Assembly (NCBI GenBank): GCA_020633465.1
Contig: JACKDN010000034.1
Coordinates: 1 to 64,000 of the forward strand
Length of the DNA: 64,000 bases
DNA from: Myxococcales bacterium
GTDB taxonomy: Bacteria > Myxococcota_A > Bradymonadia > UBA7976 > UBA1532
Reading direction: 5' to 3'
Below are positions 9,186-16,616 of this stretch, piece by piece (the first letter of the stretch is position 1; each line of letters opens with the position of its first letter). The position numbers were made by a program, and so were the translations under genes. The notes under the pieces were generated by a model. The model was not told where the DNA came from. It saw only the letters and a list, made by a program, of their open reading frames with translations, and did no database searches.

Positions 9186-10412
9186 ATGCGTTCGCTCGGG
9201 CGGCTCTTGTACCTGCTCGTCGTGCTGGCGCTGACCCTGCTGTTGGGGTGGCGCACGGTGGACGATCTTCGCTTCGATCCCGCCCGCTACGGCGTCGATC
9301 AGGTCGGGCCCGACGTGCGCGAGCAGCTGACCGCGCTCGGCCGCGCCCTGCGCAGCGGCGAGGGGCGCGCGGCCGCCGACCGCGTGCGCGGCGGCGAGCT
9401 GCTGGCGTGGGCGTTCTACGGGCTGGCCAACGTCGAGCTCGGGCTGCGCTACGCGCCGGGCAGCCCGCCCCGCGAGCAGGCCGCCAACGAGGCGCGCGCG
9501 GCCCTCGCGGCCCTCGAGGATCCGGCGCTCCTGGCCGACTTCCCCAGCGAGCGCGAGCCGCCCCACGGCATGCAGTATCAGGGCTTCGTCCAGTGGCTGC
9601 GCGGCGGCATCCTGCTGCTGGCCCGGCCCGACGACCGCGATCCCGAGACGGTGCGCGACTTCCGCGCCGGCTGCGGCCGGATGGCGGCGGCCTGGCGGCA
9701 GAGCCGCTCGCCCCTCCTGCCCAGCGCCGACGGCCGCGACCTGCCCCTCGACAACGTCGTCGGGCTGGCGGCGCTGCGCCTGCACGATCAGCTGTTCCCG
9801 CCGCGCTACGGACCGCTGATCGACGCGTGGCTGCAGGCCGCGCGCGAGCACCTGGATCCCCAGACGGGGCTCTTGCCCCACGATCGCGACGAGGGCCCGC
9901 GCGGCCTCAACAGCGCCCTGGCCCTGCGCTTCCTGGCCGAGCTCGATCCCGCCTTCGCGCAGGCGGGGCTCGTGGCCTTCCGCGAGCACTTCCTCGATCG
10001 CCTGGTCGTGCTGCCGGCGGTGCGCGAGTACCCGAAGGGCGCGCAGGGCCCGCGCGACGCGGACAGCGGCCCGCTCTTGGGCCCGGTGAGCGTCGTGGCG
10101 ACCGCGCTGACCATCGGCAGCGCGCAGGTGCTCGGGGACGCCCCGCTGGCCGGCGCCCTGCTGCGGGCGACCGAGCTGATCGGGCTGCCCTTCGGCCTCG
10201 ACGGCGGCAAGCGCTACGGCATGGGCGCGCTGCTCGTGCTGGACGCCGCCCTGGCCTGGAGCAAGACCGCCCGCGCGTGGACCCGGCCGATCCCCACCCG
10301 CTACTACGAACCCATCTTCCCGGGCTGGCGGCTCTGGTGGTACGGCGTGGTGTTGGCGGTCCTGCTGCTGGCCTGGTTCCCGGTGCTGGACCGCCTGCGC
10401 GGCGCTAGCTGA
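9186..10412 (+). CDS. Hypothetical membrane-anchored helical-repeat protein
   Basis: This is a 408-residue protein. A hydrophobic N-terminal segment (RLLYLLVVLALTLLLGW) and a second near the C-terminus (WYGVVLAVLLLAWFPVL) flank a long exported or periplasmic domain. That domain is mostly alpha-helical and has repeated helix pairs with motifs such as GLLPHDRDEGPRGLNSALA and DADSGPLLGPVSV. The pattern recalls alpha/alpha-toroid enzymes, but I see no catalytic signature that names one, so the function is unknown. It is divergent from RNase D. The start at 9186 is chosen because it begins just before the membrane segment and just after a -10 box. Confidence 0.72.
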   Translation: MRSLGRLLYLLVVLALTLLLGWRTVDDLRFDPARYGVDQVGPDVREQLTALGRALRSGEGRAAADRVRGGELLAWAFYGLANVELGLRYAPGSPPREQAANEARAALAALEDPALLADFPSEREPPHGMQYQGFVQWLRGGILLLARPDDRDPETVRDFRAGCGRMAAAWRQSRSPLLPSADGRDLPLDNVVGLAALRLHDQLFPPRYGPLIDAWLQAAREHLDPQTGLLPHDRDEGPRGLNSALALRFLAELDPAFAQAGLVAFREHFLDRLVVLPAVREYPKGAQGPRDADSGPLLGPVSVVATALTIGSAQVLGDAPLAGALLRATELIGLPFGLDGGKRYGMGALLVLDAALAWSKTARAWTRPIPTRYYEPIFPGWRLWWYGVVLAVLLLAWFPVLDRLRGAS

Positions 10413-10496
10413 ACGGTGCGACGCGGCGAGACGCGGCGCATCCAACAGCGCGGGGCGCCGCCGCCCCGCGCCAGAACGGAAGAGAGGAGAACCTCC

Positions 10497-10964
10497 ATGC
10501 AGATCGACATCGGCATCGACAGCGACGATCGCGCCGCCATCGCCGACGGCCTGGGTACGCTGCTGGCCGACAGCTACACGCTGTACCTGAAGACCCACAA
10601 CTACCACTGGAACGTCACCGGCCCGATGTTCAACACGCTGCACCTCATGTTCGAGCAGCACTACAACGAGCTCGCCCTGGCCGTCGACACCATCGCGGAG
10701 CGCATCCGCGCGCTGGGCGCCTTCGCGCCGGGCAGCTACAAGGCCTACGCCGCCCGCACCTCGATCACCGAGGAGGACGAGGTGCCGGCCGCGATGGAGA
10801 TGGTCAAGCGCCTCGTCGACGGCCACGAGGCGGTCATCCGCACCGCCCGCGGCCTGATGCCCAAGGCCGACAAGGCCGGCGACGACGTGACGGTCGACCT
10901 GCTGACGCAGCGGATGCAGGTGCACGAGAAGACGGCCTGGATGCTGCGCAGCCTGCTCGCCTGA
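10497..10964 (+). CDS. dps: Dps-family ferritin-like DNA-protection protein
   Basis: This is a 155-residue Dps protein. Dodecamers oxidise ferrous iron with peroxide, store the ferric mineral and shield DNA under stress. The inter-subunit ferroxidase residues are present in THNYHWNVTGPMF (His and Trp) and in the following helix, EQHYNELALAVDTIAERI, with its Asp and Glu. The four-helix length is typical. The ATG at 10497 has AGAGAGGAG upstream, so the earlier in-frame region is taken as leader. It is transcribed alone and converges with the M28 peptidase gene. Some members lack DNA binding, and the N-terminus here is short with few Lys/Arg, so the protein may only store iron. Confidence 0.92.
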   Translation: MQIDIGIDSDDRAAIADGLGTLLADSYTLYLKTHNYHWNVTGPMFNTLHLMFEQHYNELALAVDTIAERIRALGAFAPGSYKAYAARTSITEEDEVPAAMEMVKRLVDGHEAVIRTARGLMPKADKAGDDVTVDLLTQRMQVHEKTAWMLRSLLA

Positions 10965-11028
10965 GCGCGCATCGCGAAGCGCCGTCGTCGTGGCCGTCGT
11001 CGTGGGCGAACCGGGCCACGCGTCCTGT

Positions 11029-12009
11029 TCAATGCCCGGCGGCCGACGGCGCCGCCCCGCCCGCCAGCCGGCGCACCACGGCCTCGAGCCCGTCGACCAC
11101 CCGCGCCAGCCGCGCGTAGTCCAGCCGCTCGGGCGTGTCGGTGGGCTCGTGATAGTGCCGGTTCCGCATGAACGCGGTGTCGGTCACCATCACCGCCTGC
11201 GGGAAGCCCGCCTGCCAGAAGCTCCAGTGGTCGCTGAAGTCGACGCCGGTCACGAAGGCCGGCGCGGCGATCGACTCGGCCGGGAAGTCCACGGCGCCCC
11301 GAAACGCCTCGACGGCCGACGTCACCAGCGCCGCCGAGCCGGTGTTGCCCACGAAGGCCAGGTAGTCCCCCCGATCCGGGTACAGCAGGCCGAGGCCGGG
11401 CGGGTAGGTCTGGCTGCCCGGCCGCGGGTCGTAGTACCCCAGCGTCTCGAGCGACACCATCGCCACCACCCGGTCGCCGGCCGCGGCCGCCGCCCGCGCG
11501 TACACCACGCTGCCCATCTGCGCGGTCTTGAAGAAGGGCGGCTCCTCGTTCGTGAACGCCACCAGCCGCACGGTCTTCGGCAGCTTCGCGCCCTTCAGCC
11601 GCCGGCCCAGCTCGAGCAGCGCCGCCACGCCGCTGGCGTTGTCGTCGGCCCCGGGCGTGGTGGGCACCGTGTCGTAGTGCGCGCCGATGACGACGATCGC
11701 GGCGGGCTCGGCGGCGCCGGGCAGCGTCACCTCGAGGTTCGCCACCTCGCCGGCCTCCACCCGGTAGGTGTGCCGGCGCACGGGCCGGCCGGTGCCGGCG
11801 GCGAGCCCGGCCTCGACGTACCGCGCCGCCTTGGCCAGCGCCGCCGGGTGCCGCCGCACGTCCCGCGCGCCGATGTCGGCGGCCAGCGCGTCCACGTCGG
11901 TCCGCAGCCGCTTCGCGGTGCCCGCGTCGGGCGCCCCCCGCGCCGCCGTCGTCGCCAGCGTCGCCACCACCAGCGCCGCCACCCACCCCTGCCCGAGGCC
12001 GCCTCGCAT
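11029..12009 (-). CDS. Secreted M28-family zinc metallopeptidase
   Basis: This is a 326-residue exported aminopeptidase-like enzyme. A signal peptide ends around AARGAPDAG. The co-catalytic zinc site of clan MH/M28 is visible in order: His and Asp in GAHYDTVP, bridging Asp in GADDNASGV, Glu-Glu in FTNEEPPFF, an acidic residue in VDFSDHWSF, and the last His in RHYHEPTDT. The length fits single-domain M28 enzymes, which remove N-terminal residues from peptides outside the cytoplasm. The start at 12009 is preceded by GAGGGGG. The gene is divergent from the MATE exporter, across a 374-bp region with unusual palindromes. Confidence 0.88.
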   Translation of the reverse strand: MRGGLGQGWVAALVVATLATTAARGAPDAGTAKRLRTDVDALAADIGARDVRRHPAALAKAARYVEAGLAAGTGRPVRRHTYRVEAGEVANLEVTLPGAAEPAAIVVIGAHYDTVPTTPGADDNASGVAALLELGRRLKGAKLPKTVRLVAFTNEEPPFFKTAQMGSVVYARAAAAAGDRVVAMVSLETLGYYDPRPGSQTYPPGLGLLYPDRGDYLAFVGNTGSAALVTSAVEAFRGAVDFPAESIAAPAFVTGVDFSDHWSFWQAGFPQAVMVTDTAFMRNRHYHEPTDTPERLDYARLARVVDGLEAVVRRLAGGAAPSAAGH

Positions 12010-12383
12010 CGATCCCCCTCACGGCGCGCCCCGAGGCGCCCCTCTGCCTGCCAACGTGACCCGCAACCGCTCGTAACTCAATGGGGAATACGATTTTCGT
12101 TGATCCTGTCCGGTGTTCGGCACGAGCCTCGCCAGGAGTCCGACGACCCCGTCCCGGAGACGTCTTCGATGAATCGTTACGCCCTCCTCATCGGCAAGAC
12201 CCAGCCGTCGGTGCGCATGCGCACCGACCGGGTGCGAGCCACGTAACGCTTCACGACACGTCCCTCGAGGTTTCGAAGGCCGATTCGCGAAGCGGATCGG
12301 CCTTCGGCGCTTCTGGACCCCCCGATCGGGTCCGCCCCTCGCCACCGCCGCCCGCTTCGCCGCACCGAGTGAGGAGGTGGACC
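12010..12383 (+). promoter_or_regulatory. Structured intergenic leader with a perfect palindrome and a hairpin
   Basis: This 374-bp region separates the divergent peptidase and MATE genes. A less GC-rich piece around 12070-12110 may hold promoters. A possible 25-codon ORF (12169-12246, MNRYALLIGK...) has GGAG nine bases upstream. Inside it sits a perfect 22-bp palindrome at 12207-12228 centred on GCGCATGCGC. After its TAA, an 11-bp-stem hairpin occupies 12274-12306 (arms cgaaggccgat and atcggccttcg). It has no T-run, so it is not a classical terminator. The MATE start follows about 80 bp later. I read this as a regulatory leader, possibly a leader-peptide attenuator, but the mechanism is inference. 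Confidence 0.4.
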
Positions 12384-12386
12384 ATG
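12354..12386 (+). repeat. Leader shared with the helix-hairpin-helix gene (copy 2)
   Basis: This is the second copy of the short leader described at 6491: gcttcgccgcac, cgagt and ggaggtggaccatg in the same order, ending in the MATE start codon. Only the ribosome-binding zone is shared. Confidence 0.6.
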
Positions 12387-13721
12387 CGTGGTCCAGGCGG
12401 AGTGAGAGAGGTGACGGCGCTGGCGTGGCCGCTGGCGCTGGGCATGATCTCGTTCACGGTGATGGGGGTGACCGACACGCTGCTGATGGGGCGCGTGTCG
12501 ACCGCGGCGCAGGCCGGCGTGGGCCTGGCCGTCGTGCTGACGTTCACCGTGCTGGCGTTCTACCGCGGCCTGGCCAGCGGCGCGCAGAGCATCATCTCGG
12601 CGGCCGACGGCGCCGGCGACGCCCGGCGCGTCGGGCGCGGCGGGGGGGCGGCGCTGCTCGTGGGCGCCGCCGGCGGCCTGCTGGCCGGCCTGTCCCTGGC
12701 GCTGCTGTGGCGGCTGATCATGCCCTGGGCGAGCGACGACCCCGAGGTGCTGCACCACGCCGACGCGTTCATCGCGTGGCGGGCCTGGCTGCTGCCCGTC
12801 GACGGCGTCGCGGTGGGCCTGATGACCGCCCTGCAGGGGCGCGGTGACACCCGCGCCCGGATGTGGGCCAGCATGGCGGGCAACCTGGTCAACGTCGTCG
12901 GCGATCTGGTCTTCATCTTCGGGTGGGGGCCGGTGCCGCCGATGGGCGCCGCGGGCGCGGCGCTCGCGACGGGCCTGGGCTCGGCGACGATGGCGGGGGT
13001 GTACGCGGTGCGCTTCCACCGCCTCTTCGGGCGGCCGACGCGGCCGACGTGGGAGGTGCTGCGCAGCACGGTCACCATCGGGCTGCCGGCCGGGGTGCAG
13101 TTCTCGCTGGGCACGCTGTCGTTCACGGCGATGAACCTGGCCCTGGCGCAGGTGGGCGCGGCGCACCTGGCGGCCAGCCAGATCGTCGTCAACGTGGTCA
13201 GCATCTCGTTCCTGCCCGGGTTCGGGCTGGGCGAGGCAGCGGGCATCCTGGTGGGGCGGTACCTGGGCGCGCGGCGGCCCCGAACGGCCGACCGGGCCAT
13301 GCGGTCGGCGCGGCGGGTGTCGGTGTGGGTGATGGGCGGCTTCAGCGTGGTGTTCGCCTTCTTCGGCGACACGCTGGCGCTGGCCTTCACGCAGGACCCC
13401 GAGGTGATCGCGCTGGCCGAGCCGCTGTTCTTGCTGGCGGCCGGCTTCCAGATGATGGACGCCGTGGTGATGACGCACCTGTCGGCGCTGCGCGGGGCCG
13501 GCGACACGCGCTACACGCTGGTCGTCACGACGGCCTGCGCGTGGGGGCTGACCGTGCCGGCGGCGCTGGTGCTGGGCGTCTGGCTGCAGTGGGGCGCCGT
13601 GGGCGCCTGGCTCGGGCTGATGGTCGAGATCGCGGTGCTGGCGCTGTTGACGACGCGGCGGGTGGGTGGCCTGCGGGCCGGGCGGGTCGGCCGGCTCGAG
13701 GTGCTGCTGGGCGAGGCCTGA
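12384..13721 (+). CDS. MATE-family multidrug/Na+ (H+) antiporter
   Basis: This is a 445-residue inner-membrane exporter with about 12 hydrophobic segments in two MatE repeats, residues roughly 10-215 and 230-440. Typical elements are PLALGMISFTVMGVTDTLLMG at the first helix (quoted in part), the LQGRGDTRARM loop at the end of the first half, and LRGAGDTRYTL in the second half, the repeated 'GxGDT' landmark of MATE proteins. These transporters expel cationic drugs or metabolites using Na+ or H+ gradients. The ATG at 12384 has a strong GAGGAGGTGG. A structured leader upstream hints at inducible expression. Substrate unknown. Confidence 0.9.
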   Translation: MRGPGGVREVTALAWPLALGMISFTVMGVTDTLLMGRVSTAAQAGVGLAVVLTFTVLAFYRGLASGAQSIISAADGAGDARRVGRGGGAALLVGAAGGLLAGLSLALLWRLIMPWASDDPEVLHHADAFIAWRAWLLPVDGVAVGLMTALQGRGDTRARMWASMAGNLVNVVGDLVFIFGWGPVPPMGAAGAALATGLGSATMAGVYAVRFHRLFGRPTRPTWEVLRSTVTIGLPAGVQFSLGTLSFTAMNLALAQVGAAHLAASQIVVNVVSISFLPGFGLGEAAGILVGRYLGARRPRTADRAMRSARRVSVWVMGGFSVVFAFFGDTLALAFTQDPEVIALAEPLFLLAAGFQMMDAVVMTHLSALRGAGDTRYTLVVTTACAWGLTVPAALVLGVWLQWGAVGAWLGLMVEIAVLALLTTRRVGGLRAGRVGRLEVLLGEA

Positions 13722-13726
13722 GCCGA

Positions 13727-13756
13727 GAGGGGGGCGTGCAGGGGCGCGCCCCCCTC
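13727..13756 (+). terminator. GC-rich hairpin after the MATE gene
   Basis: A 10-bp perfect stem (gaggggggcg at 13727-13736 pairing with cgcccccctc at 13747-13756) encloses a 10-base loop, beginning six bases after the MATE stop. No T-run follows, so termination is possible but unproven. Confidence 0.35.
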
Positions 13757-13833
13757 GCGTCACCGGGAAGTCACTGGATTCGGCCGGCCCGGCTGCGCTT
13801 CACTCCGCCCGCATGCGGACCAGGAGCACGACC

Positions 13834-14883
13834 ATGGGGCTGCGATTCGGACGGTACGCGCTGGTGTGGGTGGCCGCCGCGGCGCTGGGGTGTCACGAGG
13901 ACTCGAGCGACGACCCGGTGGTCGACGCCGGCGCGGGCGGCGCGCCCGGCATGGGCGGCGCGCCCGGCGCCGGCGGTCAGCCCGGCGTCGGCGGTCAGCC
14001 CGGCGCAGGCGGTGAGCCCGGCGCAGGCGGTCAGCCTGGCGTAGGCGGCGAGCCCGGCATGGGCGGCAGCCAGCGCCGGCGGTCAGCCCGGCGCCGGCGG
14101 TGAGCCCGGCGCCGGCGGCAGCCCGGCATGGGCGGTCAGCCTGGCGCCGGTGGAGCGCCGGGCGCCGGCGGCCAGCCGGGCATGGGCGGCGCCGGCGCCG
14201 GCGGTGAGCCCGGCATGGGCGGCCAGCCCGGCGCCGGTGGCCAGCCGGGCATGGGCGGCGAGCCGGGCCTGGGCGGCGCGCCCGCCTCCGTCGACTGCGA
14301 CGCCCTCTGCGCGGCCTTCGAGGGCTGCGATCAGGCCTACGCCATCCGCGGCGACTGCGACGACTGCGAAGACATCGACGCCGCGCTCGCCGAGCCGGAT
14401 CCGGCGCCGACCTTCCTGCGCTCGGCCGGCATCTGCAACGACGCGGTGATCTCGGCCGACTGCCGCGACCTGTACGCCTGCGTCAGCGACAACGACGGCC
14501 TCACCGCCTACGGCCCGGGCGCCATGGTGCGCATCACCGGCGAGGCCGACGGCGAGCAGCTCGATCTGTCCACCGACGACGGCGTCGCGGTCATCGGCAC
14601 CAAGGCCGACGGCGCGCCCGGCGATCTCGAGATCATCTTCGAGATCGACGGCGACTTCTACGTGCTGCAGTTCGACGATCTGGCCATCGCGCTGCCCGGC
14701 GACGTGCTGCCCGACAACCGCATCGACCTCGAGCGCGCGGCCGGCCGCGTCCGCCTCGAGTTCGGCACCACCACCGTCGAGGCCCTCGATCTGGCCGGCG
14801 CCTTCACCGTGCGCGCCGTCGGGCAGACCGACGCGGGCGGCACCGACGTCACCCTCGAGGTCAGCGGCACCTTCACCCGGTAG
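13834..14883 (+). pseudogene. Repeat-linker lipoprotein interrupted by two indels
   Basis: This is a predicted lipoprotein (lipobox AALGC, Cys20) in three parts: an export signal, a linker of Gly-rich hexapeptides of the GAGGQP/GMGGEP type, and a C-terminal domain of about 190 residues with paired cysteines (CDALCAAFEGCDQ) and a beta-rich end. Reading from ATG 13834 (CAGGAG upstream), the frame runs to a TGA at 14101-14103. Comparison with neighbouring repeat units shows two bases missing near 14075 and one base missing near 14120, so the frame is restored after the second gap. The stop lies only in the shifted stretch. Either the gene is broken or the assembly erred in a GC repeat. A downstream start at 14128 would give a product without a signal peptide. 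Confidence 0.6.
13939..14286 (+). repeat. Array of Gly-Gly-x-Pro-Gly coding repeats
   Basis: Degenerate 18-bp units encode the hexapeptide GG(Q/E/A)PG(A/M/V). The variable bases are confined mainly to the codons for the third and sixth positions. The same unit builds the larger array at 19892-20460. Confidence 0.8.
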
Positions 14884-14892
14884 GTGCCCGGG

Positions 14893-15486
14893 TCATTCCG
14901 GGGGGTTCGGCTCGCCCGGGGTCGGCGCCGCGGTGGCGAACGCGCCCCCGTCCGGCAGCCGCGCGAAGCTGGCGCCGTCGGGGCTGTCGCCCTCGGCCCA
15001 GTCCACCGCGTCCGCCAGCCGGCCCTCGGCGTCGAACAGGCCCAGCGCCTCGTCGCCGCCCAGCCCGAAGCCCACGACGTCCTTGTCCACCGGCTGCACG
15101 ACGCGCTCGCCCGGCGCCAGCACCAGCCCGTCGGCGAAGTACGCGCCGCTGGTCGCGTCGCCGGGATCGTCGGTGAAGCGCCACCCGGTGAGATCGGCCG
15201 CCGAGTCGCCCGCGTTCAGCACCTCGAACCAGTCGGTGGGCTCACCCGCGGGCGCGACCTCGTTGATCAGCACGCGGGCCGCGGGCGCGGGCGTCGCCGG
15301 CTCGAGCGGATCGACCGCGCCGTCCTCGGTCGGCGGCGCCACCTCGGCGCGCTCGTCCGCCACGCGGTCGTCGTCGGTGAAGCCCCGCTGAGCCAGCGGA
15401 TCGTCCACCGCCCCGCTGCAGGCGGTGAGGGCCGCCGCGGCGAGGGCGGCGAGCAGGCGAGCGGTCGGGGGCGACGCGTCGGGCAT
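14893..15486 (-). CDS. Lamin-tail-domain lipoprotein
   Basis: This is a 197-residue predicted lipoprotein with lipobox ALTAC (Cys23). After an acidic linker, residues about 70-190 match the lamin-tail (LTD) beta-sandwich: a start like RVLINEVAPAGEPTDWFEV, the LNAGDSAADLTGWRFTDD strand pair, and later ALGLFDAEGRLADAVDWAEG. In bacteria these domains sit on surface or secreted proteins and probably mediate adhesion or substrate binding. The ATG shares a base with the TGA of the porin-like gene upstream (TGATG), indicating coupled translation. It is the last gene of the operon that starts at 18013. Confidence 0.82.
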   Translation of the reverse strand: MPDASPPTARLLAALAAAALTACSGAVDDPLAQRGFTDDDRVADERAEVAPPTEDGAVDPLEPATPAPAARVLINEVAPAGEPTDWFEVLNAGDSAADLTGWRFTDDPGDATSGAYFADGLVLAPGERVVQPVDKDVVGFGLGGDEALGLFDAEGRLADAVDWAEGDSPDGASFARLPDGGAFATAAPTPGEPNPPE

Positions 15487-16616
15487 CAGAACGTGCGGCT
15501 GCCGCGCGCCTCGACGCGCAGCAGCACCCGATGGGCGTCGGCCACCTCGGCCACGCCCGGGAAGGGGGCGGCGCCCTCGTCGGCGCCGTCGTTCTCGTAG
15601 GCGAGGTAGACGCGGAAGCGCTGCAGCCCGGCGGCCCAGGCGTCGACGTCGCCGAACAGCGCGCCCGTGACCCGCTGCCGCGACGCCTCGGCGTCGTCGC
15701 CGGGCTCGAAGGTCAGGCGCTCGTAGCGCACCGCCACGCCCAGGGCGTCCCACAGCAGCCGGGCGTCGGCCCAGGCCTCGACGCCCTGCGCCGCGCGATC
15801 CGAGTCACCCCCGTAGCCGTCGGCGACCAGGAACAGCGCGCCGGCGCCCGCGTCCGGGTGGCGCAGGGCGAAGCCGCCGCCGTAGCGGTCGTCGCGCGCG
15901 CGCCCCACCCCGACCGAGCCGTCGCGGTACACCCCGAAGAACACCAGGTCGAGGCCCGCGTCGCTGCGCAGGGCGGTCAACCCCAGGGTGGCGCCGACCG
16001 TCTTGCCTTCGTTCTGCTCGCGCTCGTTGCGCCCCTCGCCGTTCGTCGCCGACAGCGCCAGCCGCACGCGCTGATCCCAGGCGGTGAGGTGCAGCACCGC
16101 GCCCAGGTCGCTGGTGTCGAACAGCCCGCCCGACTCGGCCAGCAGCGGCGCCAGGCCGCGCAGCGCGTAGGTGCGCTCGACCTCGGTGATCAGCGGCTCG
16201 GGCACCAGCCCGCCGTCCAGCCGCAGCCCCAGGCCGGCGGGCAGATCGGTGCCCCAGAAGGCCCACGCGCGCTTCACCCGCAGCACCAGCGAGTCGCCGT
16301 CGACCCCCAGCAGGCTGCCCTCGCCCGCCGAGCGCACCGCCTCGAGCCGCAGCTCGGCGCCCACCTCGTCGCGGCCGCGCCAGGCGGTGCCCAGCTCGGC
16401 GCGGTCGAGGACGAAGGCGTTGAAGGTCTGGTCGTCGGCGAAGAAGCTCGCGTGGTAGCCGGCGAAGAGCTGGGCGTCGAGGGTCAGCCCGCTCTCGAGC
16501 GGCCGCCGCGGGCCGTCGGGCTCGACGCCGGGGAAGGGATCCAGGGCGGCGCCCGCCGGGGTCGCCGCGGCCAGCGCCAACGCCAGCGTCAGCGCAGCGG
16601 GTGGTGTCCGAGCCAT
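15486..16616 (-). CDS. Outer-membrane porin-like beta-barrel protein
   Basis: This is a 376-residue exported protein with a signal peptide ending near PAGAALDPF. The rest alternates short hydrophobic strands with polar turns, as in RLALSATNGEGRNE, LVFFGVYRDGSVGVG and LAYENDGADEGAAPF, and ends with an aromatic residue (SRTF), as outer-membrane barrels commonly do. It resembles phosphate-selective-porin-type barrels in general pattern only, so the substrate is unknown. The start MARTPPAALT at 16616 has GAGGAGGG upstream and overlaps the end of the DUF2252 gene by 28 bp. Its stop overlaps the next start. Confidence 0.75.
   Translation of the reverse strand: MARTPPAALTLALALAAATPAGAALDPFPGVEPDGPRRPLESGLTLDAQLFAGYHASFFADDQTFNAFVLDRAELGTAWRGRDEVGAELRLEAVRSAGEGSLLGVDGDSLVLRVKRAWAFWGTDLPAGLGLRLDGGLVPEPLITEVERTYALRGLAPLLAESGGLFDTSDLGAVLHLTAWDQRVRLALSATNGEGRNEREQNEGKTVGATLGLTALRSDAGLDLVFFGVYRDGSVGVGRARDDRYGGGFALRHPDAGAGALFLVADGYGGDSDRAAQGVEAWADARLLWDALGVAVRYERLTFEPGDDAEASRQRVTGALFGDVDAWAAGLQRFRVYLAYENDGADEGAAPFPGVAEVADAHRVLLRVEARGSRTF

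Noticed and set aside
12230..12310. Guanidine-II (mini-ykkC) riboswitch before the MATE gene
   Set aside because: The expected pair of short hairpins with ACGR loops is not present. The single long hairpin has a different loop.
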